Assembly (NCBI GenBank): GCA_029204225.1
Contig: CM055103.1
Location: 54,643,426-54,703,425 of the forward strand
Direction: 5' to 3'
Origin: Diphasiastrum complanatum
Lineage: Eukaryota; Streptophyta; Lycopodiopsida; Lycopodiales; Lycopodiaceae
DNA length: 60,000 bases
Part shown: positions 22,140 to 34,889 of the stretch, piece after piece
Layout: every line of letters starts with the position of its first letter
Numbering within the stretch: the stretch's first letter is position 1
Made by a program: the position numbers and the translations under genes
Notes under the pieces: generated by a model
Seen by the model: the letters and a program-made list of their open reading frames with translations, nothing else
Told to the model about the DNA's origin: nothing
Databases searched by the model: none

Positions 22140-25100
22140 GAATTTCAAACCAATTAAGATCTAAATCCATAAAATGACCTTGGGTTAGAAAGACAAGAAT
22201 TCACAAATCTTGCCAATGTAAAAAAATCAGCACCTACACTAAGAATGAGATGCAAACTCCAATAGATCTTGATCAAACATGAACCAAAACATAAAAGAAT
22301 GTTGTTGTCCATTCAACAATAGTAGGCTACTATATTTCACACGTGTGGATCTGAACACAAAACTTTGTTGGTTGATTCTGACGAATCCTCAAGATACTCG
22401 ACCAGAGCAACCCAAGAGCACCTCTGACAAGCAAGAACTGTGTAAGCCTCATCGTGAATCCCGAAAGATGTAGTGACCATGTAGAAACTAGTATTTCTAG
22501 GCAAAGTAATAAATGCAAGTAGGCCCCTCTAAGAAAAGTAGAGTGAGCCGCCTTTTGATGGTGACATCTAGTGGAGCATAATTCCACTTGTAATTTGTGT
22601 AATGTGGAAATGCTTATTTAAGGGACTCCCCCTTTGTAGAAGGGAAGCTTTTGTAAACATATCTACTCCATGCTGAAATGTGATTATCTTTCATGAGTTT
22701 TGATGCATTCTTGAGCTCCTTGATCATTCTTGTTTCTTGACTAATGCATTAATGATCTTGCCCTTCCATTGCCTTTGTGTGTGATTGTGGATCTTAGGGA
22801 GGACTAGTTTTCTTGCTTTCATAGACTATCGCATGTTAAGTTTCTAAGATCCATCATGATTGCATGTCAAGTTTCTATGATCTTCATGATTTGCATGTCA
22901 AAAGAATTAAGATTTATGAAGAAAATCTTATGCTTTTGATAAGCTAGATTTGGAATTAATAAATAAAAATTTATGAAGTACTATACTTTAGGACCATAAA
23001 TGGATCTACAAAAGATCCACAAGAGTGATTGGATGCTTGCTTAACAATCTATCAGAAAACTAGTCATCAAAAAGTTGATCTAGATTGGTAATTTGACAAA
23101 CAACAAGCATTAACAGTCAAAAGCATTGATCAACATTGAAATACAAGCCCGCATGTGTGTAACACAGGCTGTATTATGGCCTTCAATCTTAGAAACAAGT
23201 AGAAATTGATTTGGTTTCATTTGGATCACAAAAACTCAATGTACATAGTGAACTAGCTTGAGATTGCCAATGAGCTCCAAAAATATTCTATCTTCTCACT
23301 ATGGAATACATAGAAAATTCGACTTTTTTCTTGAAATTAGGTGGATTTCCAGCATGTAATAAGAAATTTTACTCACTCTTCTTGCCCTAAAATGAAACCC
23401 TAGCCTAGATCCTAGAGTCATGCTTGGTAGGTAGTTAGTTAGTCAAATTTTCACCTTAAACTTAGGTGTAGGTCCTATAAAGTAGGGATGACCACCAAAT
23501 AGACATAACCAACTCTCTTGACTTGACCTAACCTACATTAGGAGTGGGTTGCCACGTGGCATCTTGGACTTCCATGTGTGGAACCCAATTATACACAATA
23601 TTTACAAAGTTCTATATGGCTAGATTTGCCAAAATGGGCTATTTTTCACATGAAGAAAATCTTATGCTTCTAATAAGCTAGGATTGAGAATTAAGACCAT
23701 TGAAAGGAACTAAGTTTATGCTCCTATGTTGATACCCTTTGTGGAATCCAATGTATATATGTAATTGGCATAGGTCAATTGGTTTTGCATAATGAAAAGA
23801 AATATCCTTCGAGGGGAGGGTCCCCACCTTCACCCCTCAGTGCTTGTGCTGTATGTGATCCATTTTAAAGTCTAATTTGATTTTATTTAAGTTGATTCCA
23901 GACTTGTTTTATGTGAAATAGGATAAATCAATAAGCTTGTTGGCCTTTAAGACTTTAGGAGAGACCTTCCCTTTGAGTTCACATGAATTGTCGTTCAATA
24001 TCCTTATAGATGCTTGATATAAAATTTGTAAATTAGCTGCATATGTTATTTGTTTACCTGGAATTTGAAGAAATTTATGAGAAGGTAAAATTTTATTTAA
24101 TGTTTTTTATTTTGTTAAAATCTAAGTGATTCTATTTTTGCAGATATATGCCTAGTAGGTCAAAGAATTGGAAATTAGATGTGACATATTCTGCACCTGA
24201 GAAAAATCATAAAGATGTTACATGCTATATTGATGAGGTAGTCAATACTTTTGAGGTGTTGATAAAGCATCAGCCTTTGTGGGGTCTTCTGAGCCAGTGC
24301 CACATCCATTATTTTTGAAGGAGAAAAAAGATTGGCAAGATAGCGAAGTTGTAGTGCCCTTTTAACCATATGCTTTTGTGTCTACATTGAAGAAAAATTT
24401 GTGTGAAATGTTTCTAAATTGAAAATTTTCATCATAGTTAAATTAGTTATACCCTATTTCAATCAATTATATGCACATTTTAGTAAGTCTTTTATGTCTA
24501 ATGGTATGTGAAGGTTCCGATTGGAAAAACAATTATTGGAACATGAATAAGAACAATGTGTGAACATGCAAATATTGATGGTTCATTTAGTAATAAGACA
24601 GGAAGGCATGTCGGAGTTGAGGACGTTTGAACAAGAATGGATCTTCTGTGGAGTATGCAATTCAATTGACTAGACATCGAGATCCTCGTTCGTATGGAAA
24701 GTAAGTTATTATAGTAGTTAATTTATTCCAAGGATTGAGTTTTTTCGAATATGATTTTTTAATTATCGTATATATATTCTTTGTTTTGTGATAGATTGTG
24801 GAATAGGATAACCATATACCTGATGACATCAAAGTTTGTCACTGATTTGTCTTGGTTTTTTAAAGAGTTTTATATATAAATTTATATAAATTAGGGCAAG
24901 CGAGGTGCCACTAAAACCTTCATAAAAAACAAGGAACTAATTTGACGTACTTTTAAAGGTATCACCAAGAGATGAAAGGTATTTGGTATCGTACGATGCA
25001 GCATAGCTTCCATAACTTTACAATTGCATTTGAGTATATCATTTGGATTTTTATCTTTCAATTTGTTTTCCTTATGCATGTACGCATCTTCAACCAAGAC

Positions 25101-25150
25101 TTAAATGAATTGATTCCAGATAAAATATTGAAGTCCAAATTTCTACCTTT
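22140..25150. other. Repeat-derived, no genes seen
   Basis: AT-rich. GGACCATAAATGGATCTACA (22992) recurs at 31438. A possible exon fragment after TTTTTGCAG at 24143 (PSRSKNWKLDVTYSAPEKNH) ends quickly, and I do not count it as a gene. Confidence 0.35.
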
Positions 25151-26100
25151 TCAAAAACACATAATCAATATTTTATTTTATTTTCTTGCATACTCCACCT
25201 CTTGGTGAGGGATGCAAAATTTTCTACAAATATTAAATTGCGCAAACTTAATGTTCTATTTTAAATCGATGCAAGTGTAAAAACATGTGTCATAATAAGA
25301 TGTTGGGTGTGAACTTGTGTGTAAAGTTTTTGTGAATTGATGTAGGGCATCAAAAAATGCATCACTATTTGATGATAAACTCAAAACTGAAGACCGACCT
25401 AAAAACATTTCTTGGAAAAATATGCACATGGTCATTGGATTCTGACATATCAAGTGTCAATCTATTGGAATCAAAAAGAAAAAATCTATTGAAATCTGAA
25501 AAATATTTTTTTTTCATACAGATCCAACAAATGTTGAATTCAAAATCTGATGAATTTTAAATGTGTCAGATTTTGACATTGTTCAAAAATAAAAAATCTA
25601 AAAGTTTTATGACCAATTGTTGGCCCATTATTATAATTGAGTTGCATGACACCTATGTAAAATTGAAGAGTTACAGCATCTTGTGAAACACAACATAATT
25701 TATCAATTGTTAATGAAGCTAAATTTATATGCATGTGTTTGTAACCATCGCTAATAAGTGAGAAAAATAAAAAAAATTATGAATTAAATTACAGCACATA
25801 GTCTCTGCATTCAGATAAATAACAAAAAGATGAGGTCGTGATCATCTCGAAAAAAGAAAAAAATAAAACAAGAAAGAGATTGAGGTGGAAGTTGTTGGAT
25901 TCATTGGCTCTCTTTGCGAGGTTGATGAATAAAGAAATGAAGTTCTATTCAAAATAATAGCTATGCAAGAAGTTGATGGGATCACTTGTGAATATGAGAC
26001 TTACACATCATTGTTCGGGGGGCCCATTTAAGAGATGCATATGGCACATGGTGCAAGAACCACCAAGTGAAGATCTACAGGATTCCAATCACATGCAAAC
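25150..26100. repeat. Repeat copy, inverted partner of 16250-17340
   Basis: See the partner at 16250-17340. The same blocks occur in the reverse order and strand. No coding sequence recognised. Confidence 0.7.
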
Positions 26101-26551
26101 CAAAAGGACACTTGTGGAGCATGAACCACCCAACCAATATGGAGAAGCTAGTCAATACCCTAACCAATCCACCTCCAAGCCATAGTGAAGAACACAAGAG
26201 AGAAGAGGAAACACTGGCTCAAGAATCACAATTCACAACATGAGGATGGGCGAGTTTCCACTAGACCTATTCTTCTCAAGAGAGAGAGGATATTCTCTTT
26301 AGGATCCCCTTGCAACCTAAATTGAGCTATTGATCTCCTATTCTTGCATTAAAGTAGTCTTCACCATGCACGTGCTCCTATGTCCAATTATAGGTCTGGG
26401 CCCTCATATGATTACTAATTATTTAATACGACCATGTTCGGCTATCCACGTCAGGAATAATTCTGATTCCCTTGTACAGGACATGGACATAACATTCTTC
26501 CTCCCTTAAACCATTTCTATCTCTAAAAATGAAAACTAGGGAAATTCTTCT

Positions 26552-26997
26552 TCATGCTTTCGACTTTTCCCATGAATCATTATCCTCAGTCCGTCCCTTC
26601 CACCTAATCAAGCACTCAGAGATGGATCGATTTCTCAATTGTTTATCTCTGGTTCTTAGTACCTTTTCAGGTTCCAAAGGAAAACTAAGCGATGATCTTC
26701 GAGTGAGAAGCCTAGAGGTATTCTTAGCCTCATAGATAGTCTTGAGACAATCCCAAGCTTCTTTGGCTATTGTACAAGTAGCTATCTCCCTCAATATCTG
26801 TAGTGGAGAGCCATCCTAGCTCTCTTTGTGTATTTTTTAACCTCTTGAAGAACTTGTGGTTCTTCTTTAAGGCCAAGAACTATGTCCATCACGTCTTGAA
26901 GGATCAAGATGGACTCCATCCTCATTTTCCAAATTGAATAGTTTGAAGTGGACAATCTTTCACTTGATTCCAACAAGTATGAACTCATTGAAGACAT
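26552..26997 (-). pseudogene. Copia gag (DUF4219/UBN2), minus strand
   Basis: ATG at 26997. The peptide MSSMSSYLLESSERLSTSNY continues as SIWKMRMESILILQDVMDIV. After a stop/frameshift near 26800 it goes on with TCTIAKEAWDCLKTIYEAKN and LLTRRSSLSF. The W-K and AKEAWD..K..YE signatures are those of Copia gag. The primer site (27754-27741) and LTR (28432-27755) lie upstream on the same strand, making this the 5' end of one minus-strand element. No pol follows before unrelated repeats. Confidence 0.85.
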
Positions 26998-27740
26998 TTG
27001 AAGTGAAGAAAACTCAAATGATGAGAAATAAATGTTGCTACACACTCTCAATAGGATCCAATAATAGAGTACTATCTCCTCCTTTGAAAGATCTTGCAAC
27101 TATTTGTGAATTGATTCTCACTAGCTACACAAATCTCTCTAAAACAAGATCTATTTCACATCAAATGATGGAGTATAGGCAAAGTTAGGATCAAACACTC
27201 TTAGCACGTGTAAAGTACACTAAGAAACCAAATTTGACTCAAATACAATGATATTGCATGAAACAAAAATGGCTAAGATCTCAAAACAGTGCGTAGATCA
27301 CATATAGATGAGATTGGTAAGCATACAACTGTGATTTTGGATCAACCAAGCAATCTCTTGACCAAACCAAATGTGTCCACCTAGGTCTAGGTGCCCTACC
27401 TAACCCTCTTCAAAAGCTTATAACTTCTGAGTGGCTCAACCAAATGGAATGAAACTGATTGCATCAGAAACTAGACAAAAATAGCTTCAAAACAAGCTAT
27501 CAAGCAAGATAAATGGATCAAGCATGAGAGAGAACTTCCAAACTGAAATTGGATGTTACTCACACGTGTCTGAGCACCTGATTCCGTACAGTACTAGGTC
27601 AGACCTCTTTTGATCTCTTTTGATCTCTTTTGATCCAAAGTTGAACAAGATGGCTAGGAAAATGGACCTTGACAATTTCTAGCTCATGATTGATGAATAG
27701 TTTTCACTTAAATGGATCAAAATGCATGGTAATCTTAGGT

Positions 27741-27754
27741 AGGCTCTAATACCA
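27741..27754 (-). other. Copia primer-binding site, minus strand
   Basis: TGGTATTAGAGCCT on the minus strand, one base different from the common TGGTATCAGAGCC, immediately after the LTR end. Confidence 0.8.
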
Positions 27755-28432
27755 TGATGATTTCACACGTGTGTATTGTCCACAACATGTACTTGTGATC
27801 TCCTAAGGTGTGTAGATGCACCAAGATCAAGACTAGATTGAGATTCAAGATCAAGACTAGATTGAGATTCAAGATCAATCTTAGATCCTATGGCAAAAAC
27901 ACACTACTACATGCATTCAATCACTTCCAACTCTCACTCACACGTGTGGGAAGTGTTCCAAAAGTAATCTAAGTAAAACAAGCTGCTCTCCTCGGGTAGA
28001 GAGAGAAAAACCATCATGAGCTCTCGGGTAGAGAGAGAAAGCTAGAAATCCAATAACACTCAAAATCCACACAATCACCAAATCAATTAGATCCAAAATG
28101 AGGAGTACAATGATACTAGTAGACCCACGAGCTACCACTATGCTTACTATGATTGGACCACACTTTGTCACCTCTTAATCCTATTGGACCATTGATCCAT
28201 GCACCTCTTAATTCTATTGGACTATATTCAAGCCTACCTCAAATTCCTATTGGACCTCACATGGTTCCACCTCTAAATCCTATTGCACCTCTTAGAATTT
28301 ATCAAACAAAGGCATTACACTTGTCTACACTCTAATTGGCACGAGTTTAGCCTCTTACTCTATTTTGGCTCAATAGTGGCATTACAAGTGAAAATGCATA
28401 ATTTGCCATCTATGCCAAATTTATTCCTAACA
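27755..28432 (-). repeat. Copia 5' LTR, minus strand
   Basis: Begins TGTTAGGAATAAATTTGG (28432 downward) and ends in ATCATCA next to the primer site, so it has TG..CA ends and a length of about 680 bases. It contains two internal tandem repeats: CTCCTCGGGTAGAGAGAGAA-like (27992-28035), and about four copies of CCTCTTAATCCTATTGGACC-like units (28165-28290). A further tandem repeat, AGATCAAGACTAGATTGAGA, is at 27826-27880. Confidence 0.7.
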
Positions 28433-28439
28433 ACATCCT

Positions 28440-29225
28440 ACACTTAGATGCTTGATGTAAAAAAAACATAAGACTCCTATATCTAACATAGATAATCTTT
28501 TTCAATTCTTCACAAAATCTGTGCATTTTTTTCTTATATTATACATCATCTTCAAGAGATTTCAAACCTTTTTTCATTACAAATATGAATTGAGACAATA
28601 TTACTCCATGGTCTATGACTGTTAGAAGTCATCACAAAGCTAAAGGATGATACATAACAGATTCAAGTTTATAACTAAAAGTGAATGAATTGTTGAGAAA
28701 ATAAAAACCCAATTTTTCATTGAATACAAATTGTAAAAAATCTTAGATAAAAAGCATAAGCACCAAGCTTGATTCTACTTGAAAACTACAAAATGCAATG
28801 AGACACAATATCACACTATAGCTCCAATACATCGCCAAGATCTTTAAGGTTCTATTCAAGCATTTCACAAGAGCTCTTAGTCTAAGATTACATATGATCA
28901 ATAAGATGGCAATAACCTTTATATAAGTGCCCATGAACATTACATAAGAAAGATCACAATACTAGCTCATGAAGCAACAACCTCCTGCTCTCCTACTATC
29001 TCTCCACAATACAACAAATGAAAAGAGGAATGAAAGTCATAATCTCTTTATTCCAATACTGAAAATTAATGAGCTGAGCCCTATTTACATGAAGTATGGA
29101 AGGTGATTTTCCTCTTCAAAGCCTTACCTAATGTGCAAGTTACATATCTAATCCTAGCCTTACATTGTCACCAATGGCCAAGATGAGTCATTGGTAAATG
29201 TAACCAATAGAATATAATAACTTGT
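28440..29225. other. Repeat-derived intergenic stretch
   Basis: No supported gene. AT-rich, with weak resemblance to neighbouring repeat families (AATAAGATGGCAATAACC at 28900 also near 15930). Confidence 0.35.
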
Positions 29226-29229
29226 GTAC

Positions 29230-29741
29230 CACTCCAACGAGATAACTTGAGCCTAACGTTTGCACAATGTTATCTTTCTAAGTTGGCCTCATATACTGGC
29301 CTCATATACAATACCATGTGCACATACTCCTATAATGTGAATAATACCACATTGGTGTAAGTTAACCTTTGCAATGTTGGCCTAAGATACCATTTGCAAA
29401 TCTTGCAATGTTGGCCTAAGTTGCCATTTGCAAATTTTTAAAATAACTCATTGGCCTAACTTGTCATTTCAATAATCTTTTACATCCTCCCTCGATTCAA
29501 CTTAGCTAATCTAACATCAGACATGCTAACCACAATCAAGATAAGACTTATTTGATGACAATGAACTTCCAAGTGTCATGAATAGCTTTCTTCCAAACAC
29601 ACAATCCTTTGCATGCTTGAAAAGGTAATTGATCCCGAGGCTTTCTCCTACTTGATGTAGCTCCTCCTCCAAAAAATCTTTAGGCCTCTTTTCCTCCTTT
29701 TGATCACAAAGACCATCTATGCCAAAATAACTGGTGCACAA
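29230..29741 (-). repeat. Repeat copy, inverted partner of 15346-15900
   Basis: On the minus strand a 71-codon frame (29741-29526) contains YFGIDGLCDQKEEKRPKDF and INYLFKHAKDCVFG, the same sequence as at 15355-15530. Downstream come the GGCCAACATTGCAAGATT phrases. It is likely the 3' end of a Copia-like element. Confidence 0.6.
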
Positions 29742-29929
29742 ATGTTTACTACTTTTTCCATTACTTTTGTAAGCTTGTCATCAACATAACTAAGATTAGA
29801 TCCTACGAGGTCAGTTAATGCTTTTCTATGGACATAAGTGTCCTTTGAAGATGATTCACTGTACTTTGACGCAAAGCTCACAGTATGCCTCTATGAATGT
29901 GTTTCGCAAATAAATATTTTGACTCAAGA

Positions 29930-30660
29930 GAATGATAAGATCTAGTTTGATATTTTGGACATATTTGTTTATTTGGCAATTGAGGCCAATTTTCATATTA
30001 GGCTTAGAGTTGACTTTTCAAAATTATATTAGTCTAAAAGCATTTGAATTACCACTTTTAGAAAGTGAGGGATATAGTAGGTGGTTGAGTTTGATAGATT
30101 TAAATTTGAATTTTGGAGACATTGAATCTAGTCCACATTAATGGTAGGAGGTTGAGTTTGATAGATTCAAATTTGAATGTTGGACACATTGAATCTAGTC
30201 CACATAAATAGTAGGGTCTTTGTTGTGGAGGGAACCAAGCTCATTGATGATGCATGGACCTGCTATAAAAGGATGTAAACTCATGGGAAAAAGAATTCTT
30301 CTCTCTCTCTCTCATCTCATTTCATGCTTATACATGAGTTTTTTTGGGTTGATCTATCTATTGGTGCACTATCTTGATGATATCTTGCAATATGCTCATA
30401 TTTTGCTATATTTGGATCCAACTGTGTGAAATACAGTAGCTTGTTGTTATTGTACAGACAACAACTTTATATTATCATAAGTTTGATGTTTGATCAATAT
30501 CTTTTTGAGTTTGCATCCCTTTCATTAAGTAGATGTTGATTTTCTACATTGAAAATACTGTAGAGTGTATTGTCTTTCAAACCAAAGATCAATAGATGAT
30601 TTTGGATCTTAATGATTGACAAAATCTTCACATGCATCACCCTACTCACTTTTCAAGACC
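29930..30660 (+). repeat. Solo or detached Copia LTR related to 38440-39080
   Basis: It shares ordered blocks with the LTR after the Copia pol at 37.2-38.4 kb: TTTGGCAATTGAGGCCAATT, TTAGTCTAAAAGCATTTGAA, CTATAAAAGGATGTAA (a TATA box), the CTCTCTCT tract, CATGCTTATACATG and TTGTTATTGTACAGACAACA. A 60-base segment (30060-30130) is tandemly repeated at 30140-30205. No pol lies beside it. Confidence 0.7.
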
Positions 30661-30669
30661 ATTATGCAA

Positions 30670-31840
30670 ATCTTTGAATGAATCCATGAAAAACTTCATC
30701 AACCTCAAATATAATTTGATACAACCTATTTATGCCTATTAGATTTATCTAAACTCATAAAAAAGAGGTGAGATTGAAATCAAACGATGTGCTCATTGAC
30801 ATCAAACTCCAACTCACAAATGATCAAATGTTGATCAACAAATCATCAAAATTTTAAAAATTATATTTCCTTACTATTAAATATTAGAAACAAATTTTAT
30901 AAGTCTTCTAAAATGATTTAAACACCTAATGAATAACTAAAATCTGATTCTCAATGATTGAGAGATAATCTAACTCATAAGTCACCACCACCTTTGTCAC
31001 TTCAAATTTTTGCAAAAAAATAGAGAGAAGATATGGTTTGAAAAGCCAACGGTCCTCACCATCAAGCCTCAAACACCAAAACTAATGCTTATTTTGGCAA
31101 TGAAATATGAATAGCTTGATGCTCCACTTGTTGTCTTAGATCAAATTAGGCCAACTGCTATTTTTTGTAATCCTTGTACTCACTTGGTGAGTCTACGAAG
31201 GTTTTCATGAAAACTCAGTGATATGATCTCAACAACATTTAGTGGTTGTTGTTTATCAATGGATTTTAGTCTTTTGTTGTAATTTTTTATGCTAAATGAT
31301 ATAGTGATTGTACTCATATTGGATATAAGATGTAATGATAATTATTTGTTTTAATTACTTTCATACCACTAGCTGAATAGTAAATACTAAATCACAATAA
31401 CACTGTCTCAATTAATTGTGAAAAGTACAGTACTAAGGACCATAAATGGATCTTCGAATGATCCACAAGGTCAAGTTTGATGGAATACAAAGTTGGAGTA
31501 GTTGTTCGTTTTCTTAAGAACTACTTAGCATCTATTTTGAAGTTGATACATGGCATCATTTAGAAGTCTTGGGTTTTGGTAACATTTCTCATTGAAACTT
31601 TACTATTTATAGCTAGGTTCCTTGTGAAAGTAATAAAAAAGTTTTGATGTAGTTGGGTTTAAAAAGATTCTAGTTGAAGCTTGATGTGCATCTTGAAAAA
31701 CATAGATAGAACCAAATTCATATACAATTGACAAAAAAAATCAAAATGAAACAGTTTCTTAAGAAGAAAATGATGCTTTGGTATATTTTAATATATACAG
31801 ATTATAGTGTCACGCGTGAGCTGTCCGCCCGCGCTTTCCT
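30670..31840. other. Intergenic, no genes seen
   Basis: AT-rich. GGACCATAAATGGATCTTCG at 31438 resembles 22992. Nothing else supported. Confidence 0.35.
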
Positions 31841-31849
31841 AAAAGGGGG

Positions 31850-32110
31850 GTTGTGTGCCATGGTGCCCTCGGGCTGCTGCGCCCTCAATCAGGCTAGCGG
31901 CTCGGGGGGTGGAAGAGAGAGGGAAAAGGACGGGGGGAGGGAGGGAGAAAAGGACGGGGGAAGGGGGAAGCGGGGGGTATGGGGGATGGGGGGTGGGGGG
32001 CATTGTACCCCATGCCCCCTCCCAGCTTTTTTTTTTGAATTTTTTTTTTCATTTTGGGCCCCCATTCTCTCTCTGTCTCTCTCGTCGCACGCCCCCGTGC
32101 ATGCACACAG
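31850..32110. other. GC-rich, G-run island
   Basis: A sharp change of base composition: many G-runs of 4-7 on the plus strand (31846-32003), then CCCC runs and a T9 tract. It has potential for G-quadruplex structure. Open frames through it on both strands are low-complexity and not supported as genes. Confidence 0.6.
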
Positions 32111-32394
32111 ACACCATAAACCGCCTGTCATCGACGGGCACACTTCGTTAGTCTATATTCCCCAAAAAAGGAAAATATTTTAACAAAAAAGTGAAGAAAA
32201 AGAAAAAGCAATAGGTAACACAAAAACCTAGAAAAATAGGCAATTTAATTTTAAATGTCAGATGTCGTACTCACAAAAACCAGGGAATTAAAAAGACACG
32301 TTTACATATGTCATTAGAATTAAAACCAAAACACAAGCAAGTCAATGTTTGAAATGAATGCTAAGTCCTCCTTGCAAGCAAGGCAAAGCCAAAA

Positions 32395-32685
32395 GAGCTT
32401 GTTTTTGAGACCATATGAGTGATATAATTGTAACTCAAGCATTTTTCGAGTTATCATTACAACAAGAGGTTGTTCCTAAGACCATATGAGCGATATAGCT
32501 ATAACTCAAGCACTGTTCAAATTATTAGTATAAAAGAGATTGTTTCGGAGACCATATAGTTGTAACTCAAACACTGTTCGAGTTATGAGTACAACAAAAG
32601 GTTGTTCTTGAGACCATATGAGCAACATAGCTGTAACTCTAGAATTAATTGAGTTATCATTATAGAAGAGGTTGTTCATGTTTCG
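32395..32685. repeat. Tandem repeat, about 60-80-base unit, four copies
   Basis: Each unit has GAGACCATATGAG, ATATAG.TGTAACTCAAGCA, CGAGTTAT.A.TACAA and AGAGGTTGTT. Copies start near 32408, 32480, 32555 and 32612. The array leads straight into the ATG of the gene at 32672. Confidence 0.8.
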
Positions 32686-34828
32686 TTTGTTTGAGGAAGC
32701 ACATATTACACATGTTAAAAAGCGAATAAGTTTGGATGTGGTCGATGCTTCTCACGACTTGGATGAATCTTGGTCACAGGATTCATTTAAAAAAAAAAAT
32801 CGTGTTGTTGTTGAGTCTACAACCATTGAAAGATTTTCTTTTGTTGTATGTGTTCACAGAACAACAGGGCTGTATACATGTATTCAAGCAATGCATAACT
32901 TGTCGATGAATGCTCACATTGAAGTGGGGACTTACACATACATAAATCATAAATCACAAGATATGTTTCATTCAAATCAAGATCTTATGGTGTTTTGTTT
33001 CATTGTAGTTGATACTAGCACTCCATATCCCATCAAAGAATTGCAACGAAAGAATTTCAATTTGTATTTTAAAGAAACAGAAGAGCCTACGTTCTCTTTC
33101 CATGCAACATCAGATGATGACGAAATTTATAAAAAAGCATTAAAAATTATGCGACATCGTTTTTTAATTGAGACACCAAAATTTGAATATTTAAGATGGC
33201 TCAAATCATCCATGGTTTTCGAGAAGCTGGTTACATGGTTGACATGTAAGTTTTCATTGTTTAATAATTTTTTGTCTCACACATTCTTTGTATGTCAGTT
33301 TTTGTTTTGTCCAAAGCATGTTGTTTTAGTAAATATTGCTTTTTATTTGTGTGCATTTCTTATTATTCATTTTTGTGTTTATAGGTGACTCTGAAGTTGT
33401 TATTGATGCTTTCATGGGGAGAGTGCTAGGACGTGCCACTATAACTAAGCGAAGGCATGTTTGATTCACCTACTCACATTGTGTTTTTAAGATTTTTTTA
33501 CAATGAAGTGAGGAACCATAGCCGAGTGGTTCAAAGATGGTGTGTGAGTATGTCGTCCATGGGTACATCTCCTGCTGATATGATCTCAAATTTGGAAAAA
33601 CTATTGTCTTCGATTCCTCAATCAAAAGATCCATTTGCGATGGACTTTGACAATGAAGAAGATGTGCATGTTAATAAAGGTATGCAGAAGAACCTAGTTA
33701 ATAATGAGGAAGCTTCCATTAATCAAGAAGGACTATGTTTATCAAATGAGCTAGTTCTCACAAACAATCAAGGACTTGACATCAGTGAGGGTGATCCACT
33801 TTTTGCAAGAGAGGAACCACTTGAAAAAGACGGATAACTTCCAAGTTTTAATAAAGGTATATAGAGATTATTGAGAATTAATATCAATATGTGGGATTGT
33901 AGCTATTAAAAAATGTTTGTGCTTGAAAGTTGATTTTATTTATGTTTTGCTTAGTTGTGTTCGCGCTGATCTGTTGTATTTTATATACGTGTTGCACTGT
34001 TGTTATAAGTTTATTATTGACATGCATTGATGTTAATATCATGCTAATAATGTCTCTTATATATAAAGGTTGCAATTAAAATGAGTTTGCATTTTGTAAT
34101 ATTTTGAAGTTTAATAAATCGAATCCATTGTGCATTACTTTATTAGGGTTGTGATATTAGAGTTGAATTTTGTTCTTGTTGGTGTGGCCTAATGATTTTT
34201 TATTTAATATCATGAAAATGTGTTAGGAATCATAGAAAGAGAGAAAGATGACAACATCATGGAGATGGAAGTTTTTGAAATGGGAAAAAAAATTGGAAGT
34301 CCAAGCTTTGTGGAAAATGAGGATGTCTCAAATGTAATCATTTAGTTATTTTTTTTGCACCCTGGATCATATTTAATTTGTAAAGTACATATCAATCATC
34401 AATAGTGGTATTTTTGTTGGTTCCATACCTTGAAACATGAATTTGCTTTGTGATTTATTTCATTAGTGTTTAAATATGAAAATACATTTCAACAGCCATT
34501 AGTTTAAATGGTTAATTAAAAAACTTAATTAAAGATGAATAGAATTTAATCTTCTTTCATTGCCACCAAAACACCAAGACTTGATGTTGTGTTGCAGGAT
34601 CTGCAACATAAAACAAATCAAATTGTTTGTGTTTTAAGCAAGGAGTTTTATCCAGAACAAGTGAAACTCCTCATTGGTCTCATAGATTGGAAAAGGCAAA
34701 TGACAAGAGGAGAGTCAATTGCTTTTGCTCTTGAGCTTGGTTTGATGAACTCTAGTTTTTTTGAATGGGAAGCTAGAAGTTATATCAAATCTTTGATACG
34801 TCGACTAATAATTGAAAGAGGATATTAA
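32672..34828 (+). CDS. Unrecognised multi-exon gene upstream of SET copy 2
   Basis: I do not recognise the family. Exon 1 (ATG possibly 32672 to 33245) encodes a mixed, non-repetitive protein with FSFVVCVHRTTGLYTCIQAM, HIEVGTYTYINHKSQDMF, YPIKELQRKNFNLYF and LKIMRHRFLIETPKFEYLR. A GTAAGT donor at 33246 and TATAG acceptor at 33384 join it to DSEVVIDAFMGRVLGRATIT, which ends in TGA at 33465. Further gene-like exons follow: 33457-33837 (VRNHSRVVQRW, SPADMISNLEKLL, DPFAMDFDNEEDVHV), about 34227-34334 (EREKDDNIMEMEVFEM) and 34598-34828 (EQVKLLIGLIDWKRQMTRGE, ARSYIKSLIRRLIIERGY-stop). They may form one protein or two. The position just before the SET exon, and a similar acidic/basic linker before the SET start in copy 1, suggest at least the last exons belong to the SET gene. 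Confidence 0.45.
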
Positions 34829-34889
34829 TGGAATGTCTTTTTTGATAAAATGAATTATATGTCTAAATGAAAAATGGAACACCATTTAT

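Noticed and set aside
31855-32183. 151-codon plus-strand frame and 84-codon minus-strand frame over the GC-rich island
   Set aside because: Low-complexity Gly/Arg or Pro/Ser sequence in overlapping frames of both strands, with no domain and no intron signals.
32672-33388. The whole 238-codon frame as one exon with a membrane C-terminus
   Set aside because: The hydrophobic end begins exactly at a GTAAGT donor and is AT-rich intron sequence ending at a TATAG acceptor.
33513-33535. tRNA-like box A (TAGCCGAGTGGTTC)
   Set aside because: It resembles a tRNA-Leu/Ser D-arm, but no box B, acceptor stem or anticodon arm follows, and it lies inside a gene-like exon.
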